Origin: an uncultured Clostridia bacterium
GTDB lineage: Bacteria > Bacillota > Clostridia > Oscillospirales > Acutalibacteraceae
Direction: 5' to 3'
Length of the DNA stretch: 18,305 bases
NCBI GenBank assembly: GCA_937875885.1
Contig: CALEIO010000209.1
Location: forward strand, 1 to 18,305
Below, piece by piece: positions 7,158-15,443 of this stretch. Each line of letters begins with the position of its first letter. The first letter of the stretch is position 1. Under the pieces are notes generated by a model. It ran no database searches and was not told the DNA's origin. It was given only the letters and a program-made list of their open reading frames with translations. Position numbers and translations under genes: made by a program.

Positions 7158-7603
7158 ATATTGCAAACGAGATGAATCTGAAATTTGCGGCAAAGAGCAT
7201 TAACGAAAGTTTTGCACGCTCGGCGGTGTCGGCTTTTGTTATGAGCCTTGACCCTACAATCAGCGAACTTTCCGACATAAAGACAGCAGTATCCGAAGCA
7301 GTTACCAATGCCATTGTCCACGCTTATGGTGATTGTTGCGGAGTTGTCTACATAAACGTCAGAATTACCGACTCGGGCAGAGTCATTGTGAAAATCCGCG
7401 ATAAAGGCTGTGGAATTCCCGATGTAAAGCGGGCAATGGAGCCGCTTTTCACCACAGGTGGCGAGGAGCGTGCAGGACTTGGCTTTGCTGTGATGCAGAG
7501 CTTTTCCGACAAAGTCACAGTGCACTCAAAAGAGGGCAAGGGTACAACCGTAACTCTGGAAAAATCCATAATCCGCCGAGGCAAAAATGACAGCACAAGA
7601 TAA
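7154..7603 (+). CDS. spoIIAB: Anti-sigma F factor, serine-protein kinase SpoIIAB
   Basis: 149 residues from a GTG start that overlaps spoIIAA by 4 bases (GTGA), with GGGGGTG just upstream. GHKL-type ATPase fold: N box EAVTNAIVHAY (48-58), G1 box DKGCGIPD (83-90), and the ATP-lid region ending in GLGF (108-111). It binds sigma-F in the presence of ATP, or phosphorylates SpoIIAA at the conserved serine, thereby holding sigma-F inactive before septation. All nucleotide-binding residues expected are present. The end overlaps sigF by 17 bases, which keeps synthesis of the regulator and sigma factor coupled. Confidence 0.96.
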   Translation: MNIANEMNLKFAAKSINESFARSAVSAFVMSLDPTISELSDIKTAVSEAVTNAIVHAYGDCCGVVYINVRITDSGRVIVKIRDKGCGIPDVKRAMEPLFTTGGEERAGLGFAVMQSFSDKVTVHSKEGKGTTVTLEKSIIRRGKNDSTR

Positions 7604-8240
7604 GCTCATAAGCAGCAATACGGGTCTTGTCCACGCTTGCGCGCGGAAGTTTGCAGGCAAAGGAGTGGAGTACGAGGAGCTGTATTCAGGAGGATGTGTG
7701 GGACTTGTAAAGGCAGCCCGCAGGTTTGATGAATCCCTGGGTTACAAATTTTCCACCTATGCCGTCCCCGTCATATTGGGAGAGATAAAGCAGATTTTTC
7801 GCGATTCGGGAGCAGTCAAAGTAAGCCGAAGCATAAGGGAGCTGTCCCTACGGGTAAACAGAGCACGAGAGGAGTTTGTGCGGCAATGGGGGCAAGAGCC
7901 GACGGTGTCGCAGATAGCAAAGCTGCTCTCCGAGTCAGAAGAAGCGGTGGCAGAAGCCCTGGATGCTGCCCGATTCCCCTTGTCCCTCTCATACAGCACC
8001 GATGAAGAGGACAAGGAGTTTGACATAACTGAAGAGTCGGGGGAGGAGAGCCTGACAGAGCGGATGTCACTCCATCAGGCAATATCGGAGTTTGAGCCAA
8101 AGGACAGAGAGCTCATCACCCTGCGGTATTTCGAGGGCAAAACCCAGTCGGTAACAGCGCAGATTCTGGGGATGACCCAGGTCCAGGTCAGCCGACGAGA
8201 GAAAAAACTTCTCAGTATATTGCGGGAGAAACTGCTTTGA
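7587..8240 (+). CDS. sigF: RNA polymerase sporulation sigma factor SigF (SpoIIAC)
   Basis: 217 residues, a group 3 sigma-70 factor. Region 2 covers about 7-75 with YEELYSGGCVGLVKAARRFD and FSTYAVPVILGEIKQIFRDS; region 3 about 78-130 with KVSRSIREL; region 4 about 165-215 with a helix-turn-helix (TQSVTAQILGMTQVQVSRREKK region). Sigma-F directs the first forespore-specific transcription. Its position directly after spoIIAA and spoIIAB distinguishes it from the related SigG. The start overlaps spoIIAB by 17 bases. No clear intrinsic terminator was found after the stop. Confidence 0.95.
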   Translation: MTAQDKLISSNTGLVHACARKFAGKGVEYEELYSGGCVGLVKAARRFDESLGYKFSTYAVPVILGEIKQIFRDSGAVKVSRSIRELSLRVNRAREEFVRQWGQEPTVSQIAKLLSESEEAVAEALDAARFPLSLSYSTDEEDKEFDITEESGEESLTERMSLHQAISEFEPKDRELITLRYFEGKTQSVTAQILGMTQVQVSRREKKLLSILREKLL

Positions 8241-8523
8241 CAAATATTCCTCTGCCTAAAACTTTTCGGTATTTGCCACAAACCACCGCTTTGTACAGGA
8301 AATTTCCACATTTTGCTGTGAGGGTGCTTCCCACACAATTTCCTCACAATTCCGTCACGATGTATCCTTTTGGTGCAAATCTTGACTTTCTTGGCGAATA
8401 TTGAGTAGTCAAAAATTATGAAATAACACAAATTGTCGTTATTTGCACAGAAAATGATAGTCAATTGACGAGTTGAACAAAAGAAATCGGTTATTTTTGT
8501 TAGGTTTTATATTGGTAAAAATA
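8241..8523. other. Non-coding stretch between sigF and the giant gene promoter
   Basis: No ORF with a ribosome binding site on either strand. It contains inverted repeats TGTGAGG/CCTCACA (8317-8323, 8342-8348; 18-base loop) and AAATAAC/GTTATTT (8421-8427, 8438-8444; 10-base loop), and the palindrome GTCAATTGAC (8460-8469). None is followed by a T tract, so none is a convincing sigF terminator; the last two could be operators for the downstream promoter. Confidence 0.4.
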
Positions 8524-8551
8524 TTGTAAATTTTACAAATGATGTTATAAT
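8524..8551 (+). promoter_or_regulatory. Extended -10 promoter of the giant secreted protein gene
   Basis: TTGTAA (8524-8529), a 16-base spacer and TATAAT (8546-8551) preceded by TG at the extended -10 position (TGT before TATAAT). Transcription from about 8558 would give a leader of some 335 bases, unusually long and containing the structured region at 8692-8846. Confidence 0.65.
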
Positions 8552-8691
8552 TGTTAGTAGTAAAATAGTAGAATTGTATAGGTGTCACTATCTCTTCAGA
8601 TATTTTACGACAACTTTCCTCATAATTACCTTATATTATGTATGGAGTTCTCCACCGTTCTCTATACTATTAATATATATATAACACAGGT

Positions 8692-8846
8692 AGATAATGC
8701 CAAGGCTTTATCTGGCAGCCTAAGCAATGCACGAAGCTGGGTTTTCCCCGGTGCTTCGTGGGGTACACCTTGTACTTTGCGTATCGTTTAGGTTGTCCGA
8801 AACCTCCGGGGTGGTCAGACGGCAGGCAAAGACTAACGGCATTTCA
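8692..8846 (+). ncRNA. Structured 5' leader RNA (riboswitch-like or other cis-acting element), class not recognised
   Basis: A GC-richer block in an AT-rich leader. Outer stem AATGCC (8696-8701) with GGCATT (8838-8843) would enclose: AGGCT/AGCCT (8703-8707, 8717-8721); a strong stem CACGAAGC/GCTTCGTG (8730-8737, 8753-8760) capped by GGG-TTTT-CCC; CTTTGC/GCAAAG (8775-8780, 8826-8831) enclosing AGGTT/AACCT (8790-8794, 8801-8805). Alternative pairings compete with the first stems: GATAA/TTATC (8693-8697, 8708-8712) and GCCA/TGGC (8699-8702, 8713-8716). It ends about 35 bases before the ribosome binding site. I could not match it to c-di-GMP, cobalamin, SAM, TPP, THF, guanidine or other common riboswitch cores. 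A separate small RNA is also possible. Confidence 0.45.
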
Positions 8847-8893
8847 CAAATAATTTTCAACAAAAATTCAATTTCTTTAAGGAGGAAAAATCG

Positions 8894-11800
8894 ATGAGAA
8901 CATCTAAAATTACTGCAAGACTTCTTTCCGTAGTTCTTGCTGTTATGATGCTTTTCTCTCTGGTTACAGTTGGCTTCACATCAGCTTCTGCTGCTGAAGT
9001 AGAGACTGCTGAGACAGGCGCTTCTATCCCTGCAGGCACATACCTCTACCTCAAGCCCAACTCTTACTGGACACAGTCAAACGCACGTTTTGCTATTTAT
9101 CTCTTCGGTAACGGTGATGCATGGGTATCCATGACTAAAGTTGCTGGCGAGACAAACCTCTATGAGGGTACAGTTCCTGCTGGTTATACAGGCATTATCT
9201 TCTGCCGTATGAACCCCAGCGCAACAGCTAACAACTGGAACAACAAGTGGAATCAGACTTCTGACCTCACTTGGAACGGCACAAACAACTGCTACACAGT
9301 TGCAAACAACACATGGGATAAAGGTGGCGGTACATGGTCCACTTACACACCCTATGTTGCTGCTACAACACCTGCAACTCCTGCAGCTCCCACAGTAACA
9401 GTTAACGGCACACTCGGCGGTGCAGGTACAGAGGCAGAGCCTTACCTCGTAGCTCCCGGTGCAACAACAAACCTTATCATTGCTGGCGCACTCAACGGTG
9501 CTTCCGGTCTTGCATACGGTGTTAACACAACAACTAAGACAGATATCGCAGTTGGCGGCACATCAGCTCTTGCTACTGTTACAGCTCCTGCTCTCGACGA
9601 GACAGCAGCTGTTGCTGTAAACCTCTGGGCTTACAACAAGGCTTCCAATGTAGCATATTCTGCTAACTATGCAACTACAACAGTTTACCTCAAGGGTTAT
9701 GAGCAGGCAGTAGATCCTGAGCTTCCCGATGAGCCCGTTGTAGATAATACATTCACACTTCCCTACCAGGTTAAGGATGGCCTCTATGCATATGCAGGCA
9801 CAGAAGTTGCTGGCACAAATGCATGGCAGCGTTGGGACGAAGTTAGCGGCACACGTTACTTCTACCTCCCCGCATCTGCTTCTGATACAGAAGTTGTAAT
9901 TCTCAACACATACGCTACAACAGTTCTCGTTAACGGCGTTATGATTCCTGCAAACGAGTATGCAACAGTTCCCTACGTTGAGGGCGAGGCTATCGTTTGC
10001 GGTGGCGCAACAGGCCAGACACTTAAGGTTCTCAAGTCCGACGCAGAGGCTGCTCTCTACATCAACTCCGCTGACGGCATGGAGACAAAGAACGATGATG
10101 GCGTTAAGACAAAGAACCTCACAGCTACATACGACGTTTACGCTTTCCTTACAAGCGGCTCCAAGAACCAGGAAGCTTCCAAGCTCGCTGGTGCTGTTGC
10201 AGACGCTAACGGCGTAGACGAAGAGGAAACAACAGTTAAGAAGATCAAGGGCCGTGGTAACTCCACATGGAACCTTGCTAAGAAGCCTTTCAACATCACA
10301 TACGATGAGAACGTTGTAGTTGATGGCATGAAGGGTAAGAAGTGGTCTCTCCTTGCAAATGCACAGGATAGCTCACTCCTCAGAAACCGCCTTGTTTATG
10401 ACCTCGCATGGGCAGTTAACATGAAGTATGCATGTGACTCTCGTTTTGTTGATTGGTTCGTAAACGGTGACTATAAGGGTTCCTACCAGCTCACTCAGAA
10501 GATCGAGATGGGTAAGAACACAGTTATGTCCGACCTTAACGAGCCTCTCGTAGAGGTTGAGGAAGAGGGCGACGTAGTTCCCACAGAGAACTTCGACTTC
10601 ATCCTCGAGCTTGACACAGTTGCTAACGCTTCTAACGCAGGCGACCTTTACTTCGTAACAAGCCGTGGTCAGACAATGACACACAAGACTCCTGATGCGC
10701 CCACAGACGAGCAGGTTGCTTTCATGAAGGCTAAGTATCAGGCAGTTGAGGACGCTCTCTACGGCAACGATATGGCAACTCTCGCAACTCTCGTTGATAT
10801 CAACGACTTTGCAAGAGCATACCTTGTAAACGAGGTTGCTAAGAACCTCGACTCCGGTGTTACAAGCTGCTACTTCGTATATGACAGCGACAACGAGATC
10901 TTCTTCATGTCTCCTGTTTGGGACTACGATAACGCTCTCGGTAACTCCGTAAGCATCGCTGACAGACACGACAAGAACGGTAACGCTCTTGACCTTACAA
11001 GACCTGACGGTTGGTACGCTAAGGAGCTCATGCACTATGACACCAACTTCAAGGGTAAGACAAGCGTATTTGCTCAGGCTTATGCTATGACAACTAAGAC
11101 AGCAGACGGCAAGTCCTTCGACGACATCGTTCGTGAGGTTTGGGCAGCTGACTTTGCTGACAAGGCAGCAGTTCTCGCAGGCGAGGCTGAGGCTGAAAGA
11201 GGCAGACTTGATTCTGCAGAAGGTTACCTTGCTAACCTCACTAAGTCCGGTCAGTGGAACTACTCCTACGGCGGCTGGACATTCTCCGCAAACAACGGTT
11301 GGATCTCCAACCACTCAACCCTCACAATGTACACATACAATGCTGAGGACAACACAGTTACAGCTGAAACTAAGAAGTACGACGAGAACAAGTTCGCTGA
11401 TCAGGCAGCTTACGCTACTGATTGGATGATCTCCAGAATCAACTGGATGTCCGCTCAGTACAACGCTGCTGAGACAGTAGTTCCCGATGGTTACATCACA
11501 ATCTACTTCGAGAACAACTGGAAGTGGCCTGATGCTAAGATCCACTACTGGGGTGGCACAACAGCTTCTGGTACAGATTGGCCCGGCGTATCTATGACAT
11601 ACGTTGACACAACAGAAACTGGCTATGACAGATTCTCTATCGTTGTTCCTGCTGACATCGAGGGTATCGTATTCAACGGTACTGGCGAGTACGGCGCAGA
11701 GCAGTGTGCTGATATCAAGACTGGTATCGCAGACGGCAACTGCTACTACATGACATACGACAGCGCTACAAACACAAAGCCCGCTGTTGCTTACAAGTAC

Positions 11801-14800
11801 GAGCCTCTCGTTAAGCCCACAGAGCCTGCTGCAACAGATGCTCCTGCTACAGAGGCACCCGCTACACAGGCACCTGCAACAGATGCTCCTGTTGTAGAGC
11901 CCGAGTACATCACAGTTTACTTCTCCAACGCTTGGATGTGGACAGACGTTACTGTTTACTTCTGGGGTAGCGCATTCGAGGCAACTCCCGCATGGCCCGG
12001 TAACGCAATGGAGAAGATCGAGACAAACAGCTTCGGTCAGGATATCTACAAGGCAACAATTCCTGCAGATGCAACAGGTATGCTCTTCGCAGGTAAGGAC
12101 AACGGCGCAGATACAAAGTCTCCTGACATCACAGACATCAAGGCTGGCTACGGCTACTACATGGATTGGAACGAAAAGGACGGCACATTCGTAGGTATGT
12201 ACGAGTATAAAGCTCCTGTTGCTCCCTCCACACCCGACGAGCCTGTTGTAACAGAGCCCGCAGCAACAGAGCCTGTTGCTACAGAGCCTGTTGCTACAGA
12301 GCCCGCTGCTACAGAGACACCCGATGTTCCCGATATGCCCACAGTTGTAACAGTAAGCGTTATCAACTCTGCAAAGTGGGACAAGGTTGCAGCATATGTT
12401 TGGGACACTAACCCCGCAGTTAACTGGCCCGGCACACTTATGGAGGCAACTGGTGAGAAGGTTAACGGCTATGACGTTTACGCTCTCTCCTTCGCTTCCA
12501 ACTACACAAACATTATCTTCAACAACAACGGTAATGGTTCACAGACAGCTAACCTCGTAGTAGAGGATGGCAAGATCTATGACATCAAGGCTGCAAAGTG
12601 GTACGATTCCCTCGAGGATGTTCCCGGTGTTGATCCCCTTGCATCCGACATCTACCTTGCTGGTACATTCAACAACTGGAGCGCAACAGCTAACGAGTTC
12701 AAGCTCACAGAGGCTGGTTCCGCTATTTCCGTAGTAACACTCGACCTCGAGGCAGCTACAACTTACGAGTTCAAGGTTGTTCGTAATGGTCAGTGGACAG
12801 CTCCCAAGACAGCTACAACAATTACTGAGTCCGTTGCTGGTATCGTATTCAGCTCCAGCGGTCAGGACAATGTTAAGCTCACAACAACTGAGGCTGGCAC
12901 ATACACATTCACATGGAATGATTCCAAGCTCGCAGTTACATATCCCGGTCAGGTTACACCTGAGCCCGCAACTCCCGACGAGCCCGTTGTAGACACAACA
13001 GTTAAGATTGCTGGTTCCTTCACAGATTGGGGTAAGACTGAGATGACAGCAGACGCTGACGGCAAGGTTTACACAATCTCCGGTATCAGACTCGAGAAGG
13101 GTACATACGAGTTCAAGATCGTTGAGTTCGGTACTTGGATGGGTAACAACGGTACAATCGAGAACACAGCTGATGGTTGGACATTCAAGTCCGGCGACGA
13201 AGCTGGCAACTGTAAGCTCACTACAAAGGGTGGCGTTTACACATTCATCTTCGATACTGAGACAGACAAGCTCACTGTTACAGCAGAGCTCGACAAGATT
13301 CAGTACGCAGTAACATGGAACGAGGGTAACTTCACAGTTAACGCTCCTGCTTCCATCGACGAGGCTACAGACCTCACATTCACAATCGACGCAGCAGAAG
13401 GCTTCAAGGTTGCAGCAGTTATCGCTGACATGAAGATCCTCACAGCAGTTGACGGTGTTTACACAATCGCTAACGTTCAGGGTAACATCAACCTTCTCGT
13501 TATCACATCTGAGGTTGTTACAGAGCCCACAGTTATGGAGTTCACAGTAACATTCACAGATAAGGACGGCAACGTTCTTGATACACAGGTAGTTGAGTAC
13601 GGTGCAGCTGCTACAGCTCCCGAGGCTCCCGTTGTTGAGGGCTACAACTTCAACGGTTGGGATACAGAGTTCGACTACGTAACAAAGGATATCACTGTTA
13701 AGGCAACTTACAAGTATATCGTTAAGCCCGCAGCACCTGCAACAACAGGTTCTCTTAAGGTAGAAGTTTCCGGTGGTACAAGCTTCACAATCGCAGTAAA
13801 CGACGGTGCAGCTCGTCCTCAGGGTGCTTCCTACAACAACACTAAGCTCGCTATCGGTGCAACTGTAACTCTTACAGCATTCGCTTCCGACGACGCTCAG
13901 TTCCTTGGTTGGTTCAACGCAACTAACGGCATGATCGTTTCCGATCAGCTCACTTACACATTCGTTGCTGGTGGTAACGACTTCTTCAAGGCAGTTTATG
14001 CTACAAAGGTAGAGGGCGTTCAGCTTGTAACATTCATGCACGACAAGGTTGGTACATACGGTCGTGTACTCGATTCTCAGTACTATGCATCTACAGATGC
14101 AATCACATTCCCCGATGCTCCTTCTGCTCCTGGTTACGACTTCACAGGCTGGAACATGACAGAGGCTGACATCCAGGCAGCTATCGCAGCTGGTCAGGAC
14201 GTAACAGTTAAGCCCGTTTGGGAGAAGCAGATGGTTTACGTTAACGTAACAGTTGTAAACGGTACAGGCGGCGGTAAGGTTCTTGCTGGTAACGGTCTTA
14301 CAGTTACAGCTAACGCAGCTCCTGCTGGCCAGAAGTTTGCTTACTGGGTAGACGAGAACGGCACAGTTAAGAGCTACACAACTTCCTACAAGTTCTATCC
14401 CACAATGGATACAACTGTAACAGCAGTTTACGTTGCAGAGGACGAAGTAGTTGAGGAGACAATCCTCGTAACTGTTGACTACGTTGACGTATCTTCAGAG
14501 GCTAGAAACGTAACATGGTTCAGCTGGTATGTTCCCGCTAACATCACTGTTACTAAGGTTGGTATCCTCGGCGTAAACAAGGATAACTACACAGACGATG
14601 CACTCTTCGTTGGTACATCTAACACTAACGTATACGACAGAGGTCCTTCTAAGGCTACAAATAGTGGTACTGCTTCCTGGGGTAAGGGTAGCGTAACAGT
14701 TGGCCAGACTTGGATCACAAAGGCATACGTAATGTATCTTGATGAAAACGGCGCAACTCAGATTGCATACTCTGACGAGTTCACATTCACAAGAGAAACT

Positions 14801-14806
14801 CCCTAA
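8894..14806 (+). CDS. Giant secreted protein: CotH domain with starch-binding-like modules and InlB-type repeats
   Basis: 1970 residues; ATG after AAGGAGG. Signal peptide 1-34 (cut after ASA-A). Residues 45-155 form an aromatic-rich carbohydrate-binding-like module (FCRMNPSA, WNNKWNQT). CotH kinase-like domain about 388-855: KGRGNSTWNLAKKPF (452-466), GSYQLTQKIE (529-538) and the metal-binding PVWDYDNALG (674-683). Three CBM26-like repeats follow, each with a WPG motif (about 865-968, 1003-1105, 1150-1236), joined by Thr/Pro/Ala linkers. Two CBM20/48-like modules (1251-1350 with AGTFNNWSA, 1366-1464 with AGSFTDWGK), an InlB B-repeat-like module (1548-1607, NGWDTEFDYVTKDI), further InlB-like folds to about 1846, and a unique C-terminal domain (1855-1970). 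No LPxTG, dockerin or SLH. Probably secreted and bound to starch-like glucan or to a surface partner. Codon use is extreme (Thr ACA, Glu GAG, Lys AAG), suggesting very high expression. Module borders are judged by eye; the CotH substrate is unknown. Confidence 0.9.
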   Translation: MRTSKITARLLSVVLAVMMLFSLVTVGFTSASAAEVETAETGASIPAGTYLYLKPNSYWTQSNARFAIYLFGNGDAWVSMTKVAGETNLYEGTVPAGYTGIIFCRMNPSATANNWNNKWNQTSDLTWNGTNNCYTVANNTWDKGGGTWSTYTPYVAATTPATPAAPTVTVNGTLGGAGTEAEPYLVAPGATTNLIIAGALNGASGLAYGVNTTTKTDIAVGGTSALATVTAPALDETAAVAVNLWAYNKASNVAYSANYATTTVYLKGYEQAVDPELPDEPVVDNTFTLPYQVKDGLYAYAGTEVAGTNAWQRWDEVSGTRYFYLPASASDTEVVILNTYATTVLVNGVMIPANEYATVPYVEGEAIVCGGATGQTLKVLKSDAEAALYINSADGMETKNDDGVKTKNLTATYDVYAFLTSGSKNQEASKLAGAVADANGVDEEETTVKKIKGRGNSTWNLAKKPFNITYDENVVVDGMKGKKWSLLANAQDSSLLRNRLVYDLAWAVNMKYACDSRFVDWFVNGDYKGSYQLTQKIEMGKNTVMSDLNEPLVEVEEEGDVVPTENFDFILELDTVANASNAGDLYFVTSRGQTMTHKTPDAPTDEQVAFMKAKYQAVEDALYGNDMATLATLVDINDFARAYLVNEVAKNLDSGVTSCYFVYDSDNEIFFMSPVWDYDNALGNSVSIADRHDKNGNALDLTRPDGWYAKELMHYDTNFKGKTSVFAQAYAMTTKTADGKSFDDIVREVWAADFADKAAVLAGEAEAERGRLDSAEGYLANLTKSGQWNYSYGGWTFSANNGWISNHSTLTMYTYNAEDNTVTAETKKYDENKFADQAAYATDWMISRINWMSAQYNAAETVVPDGYITIYFENNWKWPDAKIHYWGGTTASGTDWPGVSMTYVDTTETGYDRFSIVVPADIEGIVFNGTGEYGAEQCADIKTGIADGNCYYMTYDSATNTKPAVAYKYEPLVKPTEPAATDAPATEAPATQAPATDAPVVEPEYITVYFSNAWMWTDVTVYFWGSAFEATPAWPGNAMEKIETNSFGQDIYKATIPADATGMLFAGKDNGADTKSPDITDIKAGYGYYMDWNEKDGTFVGMYEYKAPVAPSTPDEPVVTEPAATEPVATEPVATEPAATETPDVPDMPTVVTVSVINSAKWDKVAAYVWDTNPAVNWPGTLMEATGEKVNGYDVYALSFASNYTNIIFNNNGNGSQTANLVVEDGKIYDIKAAKWYDSLEDVPGVDPLASDIYLAGTFNNWSATANEFKLTEAGSAISVVTLDLEAATTYEFKVVRNGQWTAPKTATTITESVAGIVFSSSGQDNVKLTTTEAGTYTFTWNDSKLAVTYPGQVTPEPATPDEPVVDTTVKIAGSFTDWGKTEMTADADGKVYTISGIRLEKGTYEFKIVEFGTWMGNNGTIENTADGWTFKSGDEAGNCKLTTKGGVYTFIFDTETDKLTVTAELDKIQYAVTWNEGNFTVNAPASIDEATDLTFTIDAAEGFKVAAVIADMKILTAVDGVYTIANVQGNINLLVITSEVVTEPTVMEFTVTFTDKDGNVLDTQVVEYGAAATAPEAPVVEGYNFNGWDTEFDYVTKDITVKATYKYIVKPAAPATTGSLKVEVSGGTSFTIAVNDGAARPQGASYNNTKLAIGATVTLTAFASDDAQFLGWFNATNGMIVSDQLTYTFVAGGNDFFKAVYATKVEGVQLVTFMHDKVGTYGRVLDSQYYASTDAITFPDAPSAPGYDFTGWNMTEADIQAAIAAGQDVTVKPVWEKQMVYVNVTVVNGTGGGKVLAGNGLTVTANAAPAGQKFAYWVDENGTVKSYTTSYKFYPTMDTTVTAVYVAEDEVVEETILVTVDYVDVSSEARNVTWFSWYVPANITVTKVGILGVNKDNYTDDALFVGTSNTNVYDRGPSKATNSGTASWGKGSVTVGQTWITKAYVMYLDENGATQIAYSDEFTFTRETP
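12251..12310 (+). repeat. Tandem 15-bp repeat coding a TEPxA linker
   Basis: Four units of 15 bases (ACAGAGCCTGTTGCT and variants) encode TEPAA-TEPVA-TEPVA-TEPAA, the linker between the second and third CBM26-like modules. A looser repeat (TDAPA/TEAPA/TQAPA) at 11830-11890 forms the preceding linker. Such repeats can change copy number by slippage. Confidence 0.85.
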
Positions 14807-14853
14807 TCTGATTCTGAACTGATATTTTATCATACTGTTTTTAATTAGATAGG

Positions 14854-14894
14854 TTGCACCCCACTCACTTGTTGAGTGGGGTGCAATCCTTTTT
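14854..14894 (+). terminator. Strong intrinsic terminator of the giant gene
   Basis: TTGCACCCCACTCA (14854-14867) pairs perfectly over 14 bp with TGAGTGGGGTGCAA (14873-14886) around the loop CTTGT, followed by TCCTTTTT. It starts 48 bases after the stop codon and insulates the giant gene from the peptide cassettes. Confidence 0.92.
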
Positions 14895-15044
14895 ATATGA
14901 CTTTTTATGTGGCTATTCTATGCTGTATTAATAAGAATAATATTTTCTGAAAAAGGCGCTTGTATGTATTTATAAGCCCTTTCGGTGTTTGTGACCGATT
15001 TCTGAAAAAGCTCAAAAAAAGTTATGCCAATGTAATATTTCCTG
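14895..15044. other. AT-rich spacer before the first peptide gene
   Basis: No gene. The only notable feature is a 12-bp direct repeat TTTCTGAAAAAG at 14944-14955 and 14999-15010, 55 bases apart, upstream of the first peptide promoter. This could be an activator site pair or chance in AT-rich DNA. Confidence 0.3.
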
Positions 15045-15073
15045 TTGACTTTTCTGTGTTTAGGTGATATTAT
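15045..15073 (+). promoter_or_regulatory. Strong promoter of the first 42-aa peptide gene
   Basis: TTGACT (15045-15050), a 17-base spacer and TATTAT (15068-15073) with an extended -10 TG at 15065-15066. The start codon is only 34 bases after the -10, with AGGAGGTG between. Confidence 0.8.
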
Positions 15074-15106
15074 ATATATGATATTTTTATAGGAGGTGAA
15101 ACTAGA

Positions 15107-15235
15107 ATGAAATACACAGCACCTGAGATGAACGTTGTAATGTTCGAGACAGAGGAAGTTATCGTTGCTTCTGCAGTTGAGGAGACAACAACAACAACAA
15201 CTGAGGAAGATATGCCCGAGTACATCGAGGACTAA
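15107..15235 (+). CDS. 42-residue acidic peptide, copy 1 (unknown function)
   Basis: MKYTAPEMNV at the N-terminus, a hydrophobic middle (EEVIVASAV, 17-24), then six threonines (27-32) and an acidic tail EEDMPEYIED (33-42). A perfect AGGAGGTGA lies 8 bases upstream, with a strong promoter before and a terminator after, so it is monocistronic. It is 70-75 percent identical to copy 2 at 15444. There is no signal peptide, cysteine or membrane segment. Codon use (ACA, GTT, GAG, GAC) matches the giant gene and suggests high expression. I recall short clostridial peptides with a similar MKKYxxPxMxV start and V-[IV]-x-[AT]-S segment, often in several copies, but no function. A peptide precursor (conserved leader, Thr/Asp/Glu core) is one possibility, with no modifying enzyme in the window. 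Confidence 0.85.
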   Translation: MKYTAPEMNVVMFETEEVIVASAVEETTTTTTEEDMPEYIED

Positions 15236-15250
15236 TCCTTAGCAAAAGAG

Positions 15251-15291
15251 AGGCACACACAGGCGGCACGTTGTCGCCTGTGCCTTTTTTT
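15251..15291 (+). terminator. Intrinsic terminator of peptide gene copy 1
   Basis: CAGGCGGC (15260-15267) and GTCGCCTG (15273-15280) pair with one G-U around ACGTT, extended by AGGCA/TGCCT with a 4-base bulge, followed by seven T. It starts 15 bases after the stop and is nearly the same as the terminator of copy 2. Confidence 0.92.
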
Positions 15292-15383
15292 GTACGGAAT
15301 TTTCTTTTGAATCATTTTGATTTTCAATTGTGCTCAATTCTTGCAAATAATTGAGATATTTACAAAAAAAGTGCTCTTTTTTA

Positions 15384-15412
15384 TTGACATTGAATTTGTA
15401 AAATGTTACTAT
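15384..15412 (+). promoter_or_regulatory. Strong promoter of the second 42-aa peptide gene
   Basis: TTGACA (15384-15389), a 17-base spacer and TACTAT (15407-15412) with an extended -10 TG at 15404-15405. An inverted repeat CTCAATT/AATTGAG (15333-15339, 15349-15355) lies 28 bases upstream of the -35. The ATG is 32 bases after the -10. Confidence 0.82.
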
Positions 15413-15443
15413 ATATTTAAGTAATTATTGGAGGTGAATTCAA

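Noticed and set aside
8317..8348. Inverted repeat TGTGAGG/CCTCACA as the sigF terminator
   Set aside because: 18-base loop and no T tract after the stem; 77 bases from the stop codon.
8582..8791. 69-codon plus-strand frame in the leader of the giant gene
   Set aside because: GTG start without a ribosome binding site; it runs through the structured RNA region and has no protein-like conservation features.
8692..8846. Leader RNA as a c-di-GMP-I (GEMM) or TPP riboswitch
   Set aside because: Some words look similar (GATAATGCC as in TPP, GCAAAGACTA near GEMM), but the required GCAAACC and GACGCAAAGC blocks of GEMM and the CTGAGA of TPP are missing.
10373..11314. 313-codon open frame on the minus strand inside the CotH region
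   Set aside because: Same cause as above; it lies opposite the conserved CotH motifs and has no plausible ribosome binding site.
12539..14041. 500-codon open frame on the minus strand inside the giant gene
   Set aside because: It follows from the giant gene's avoidance of TTA, CTA and TCA codons. The translation is Cys/Val/Ser-rich with no recognisable domain, and the sense strand is clearly coding with modules and signal peptide.
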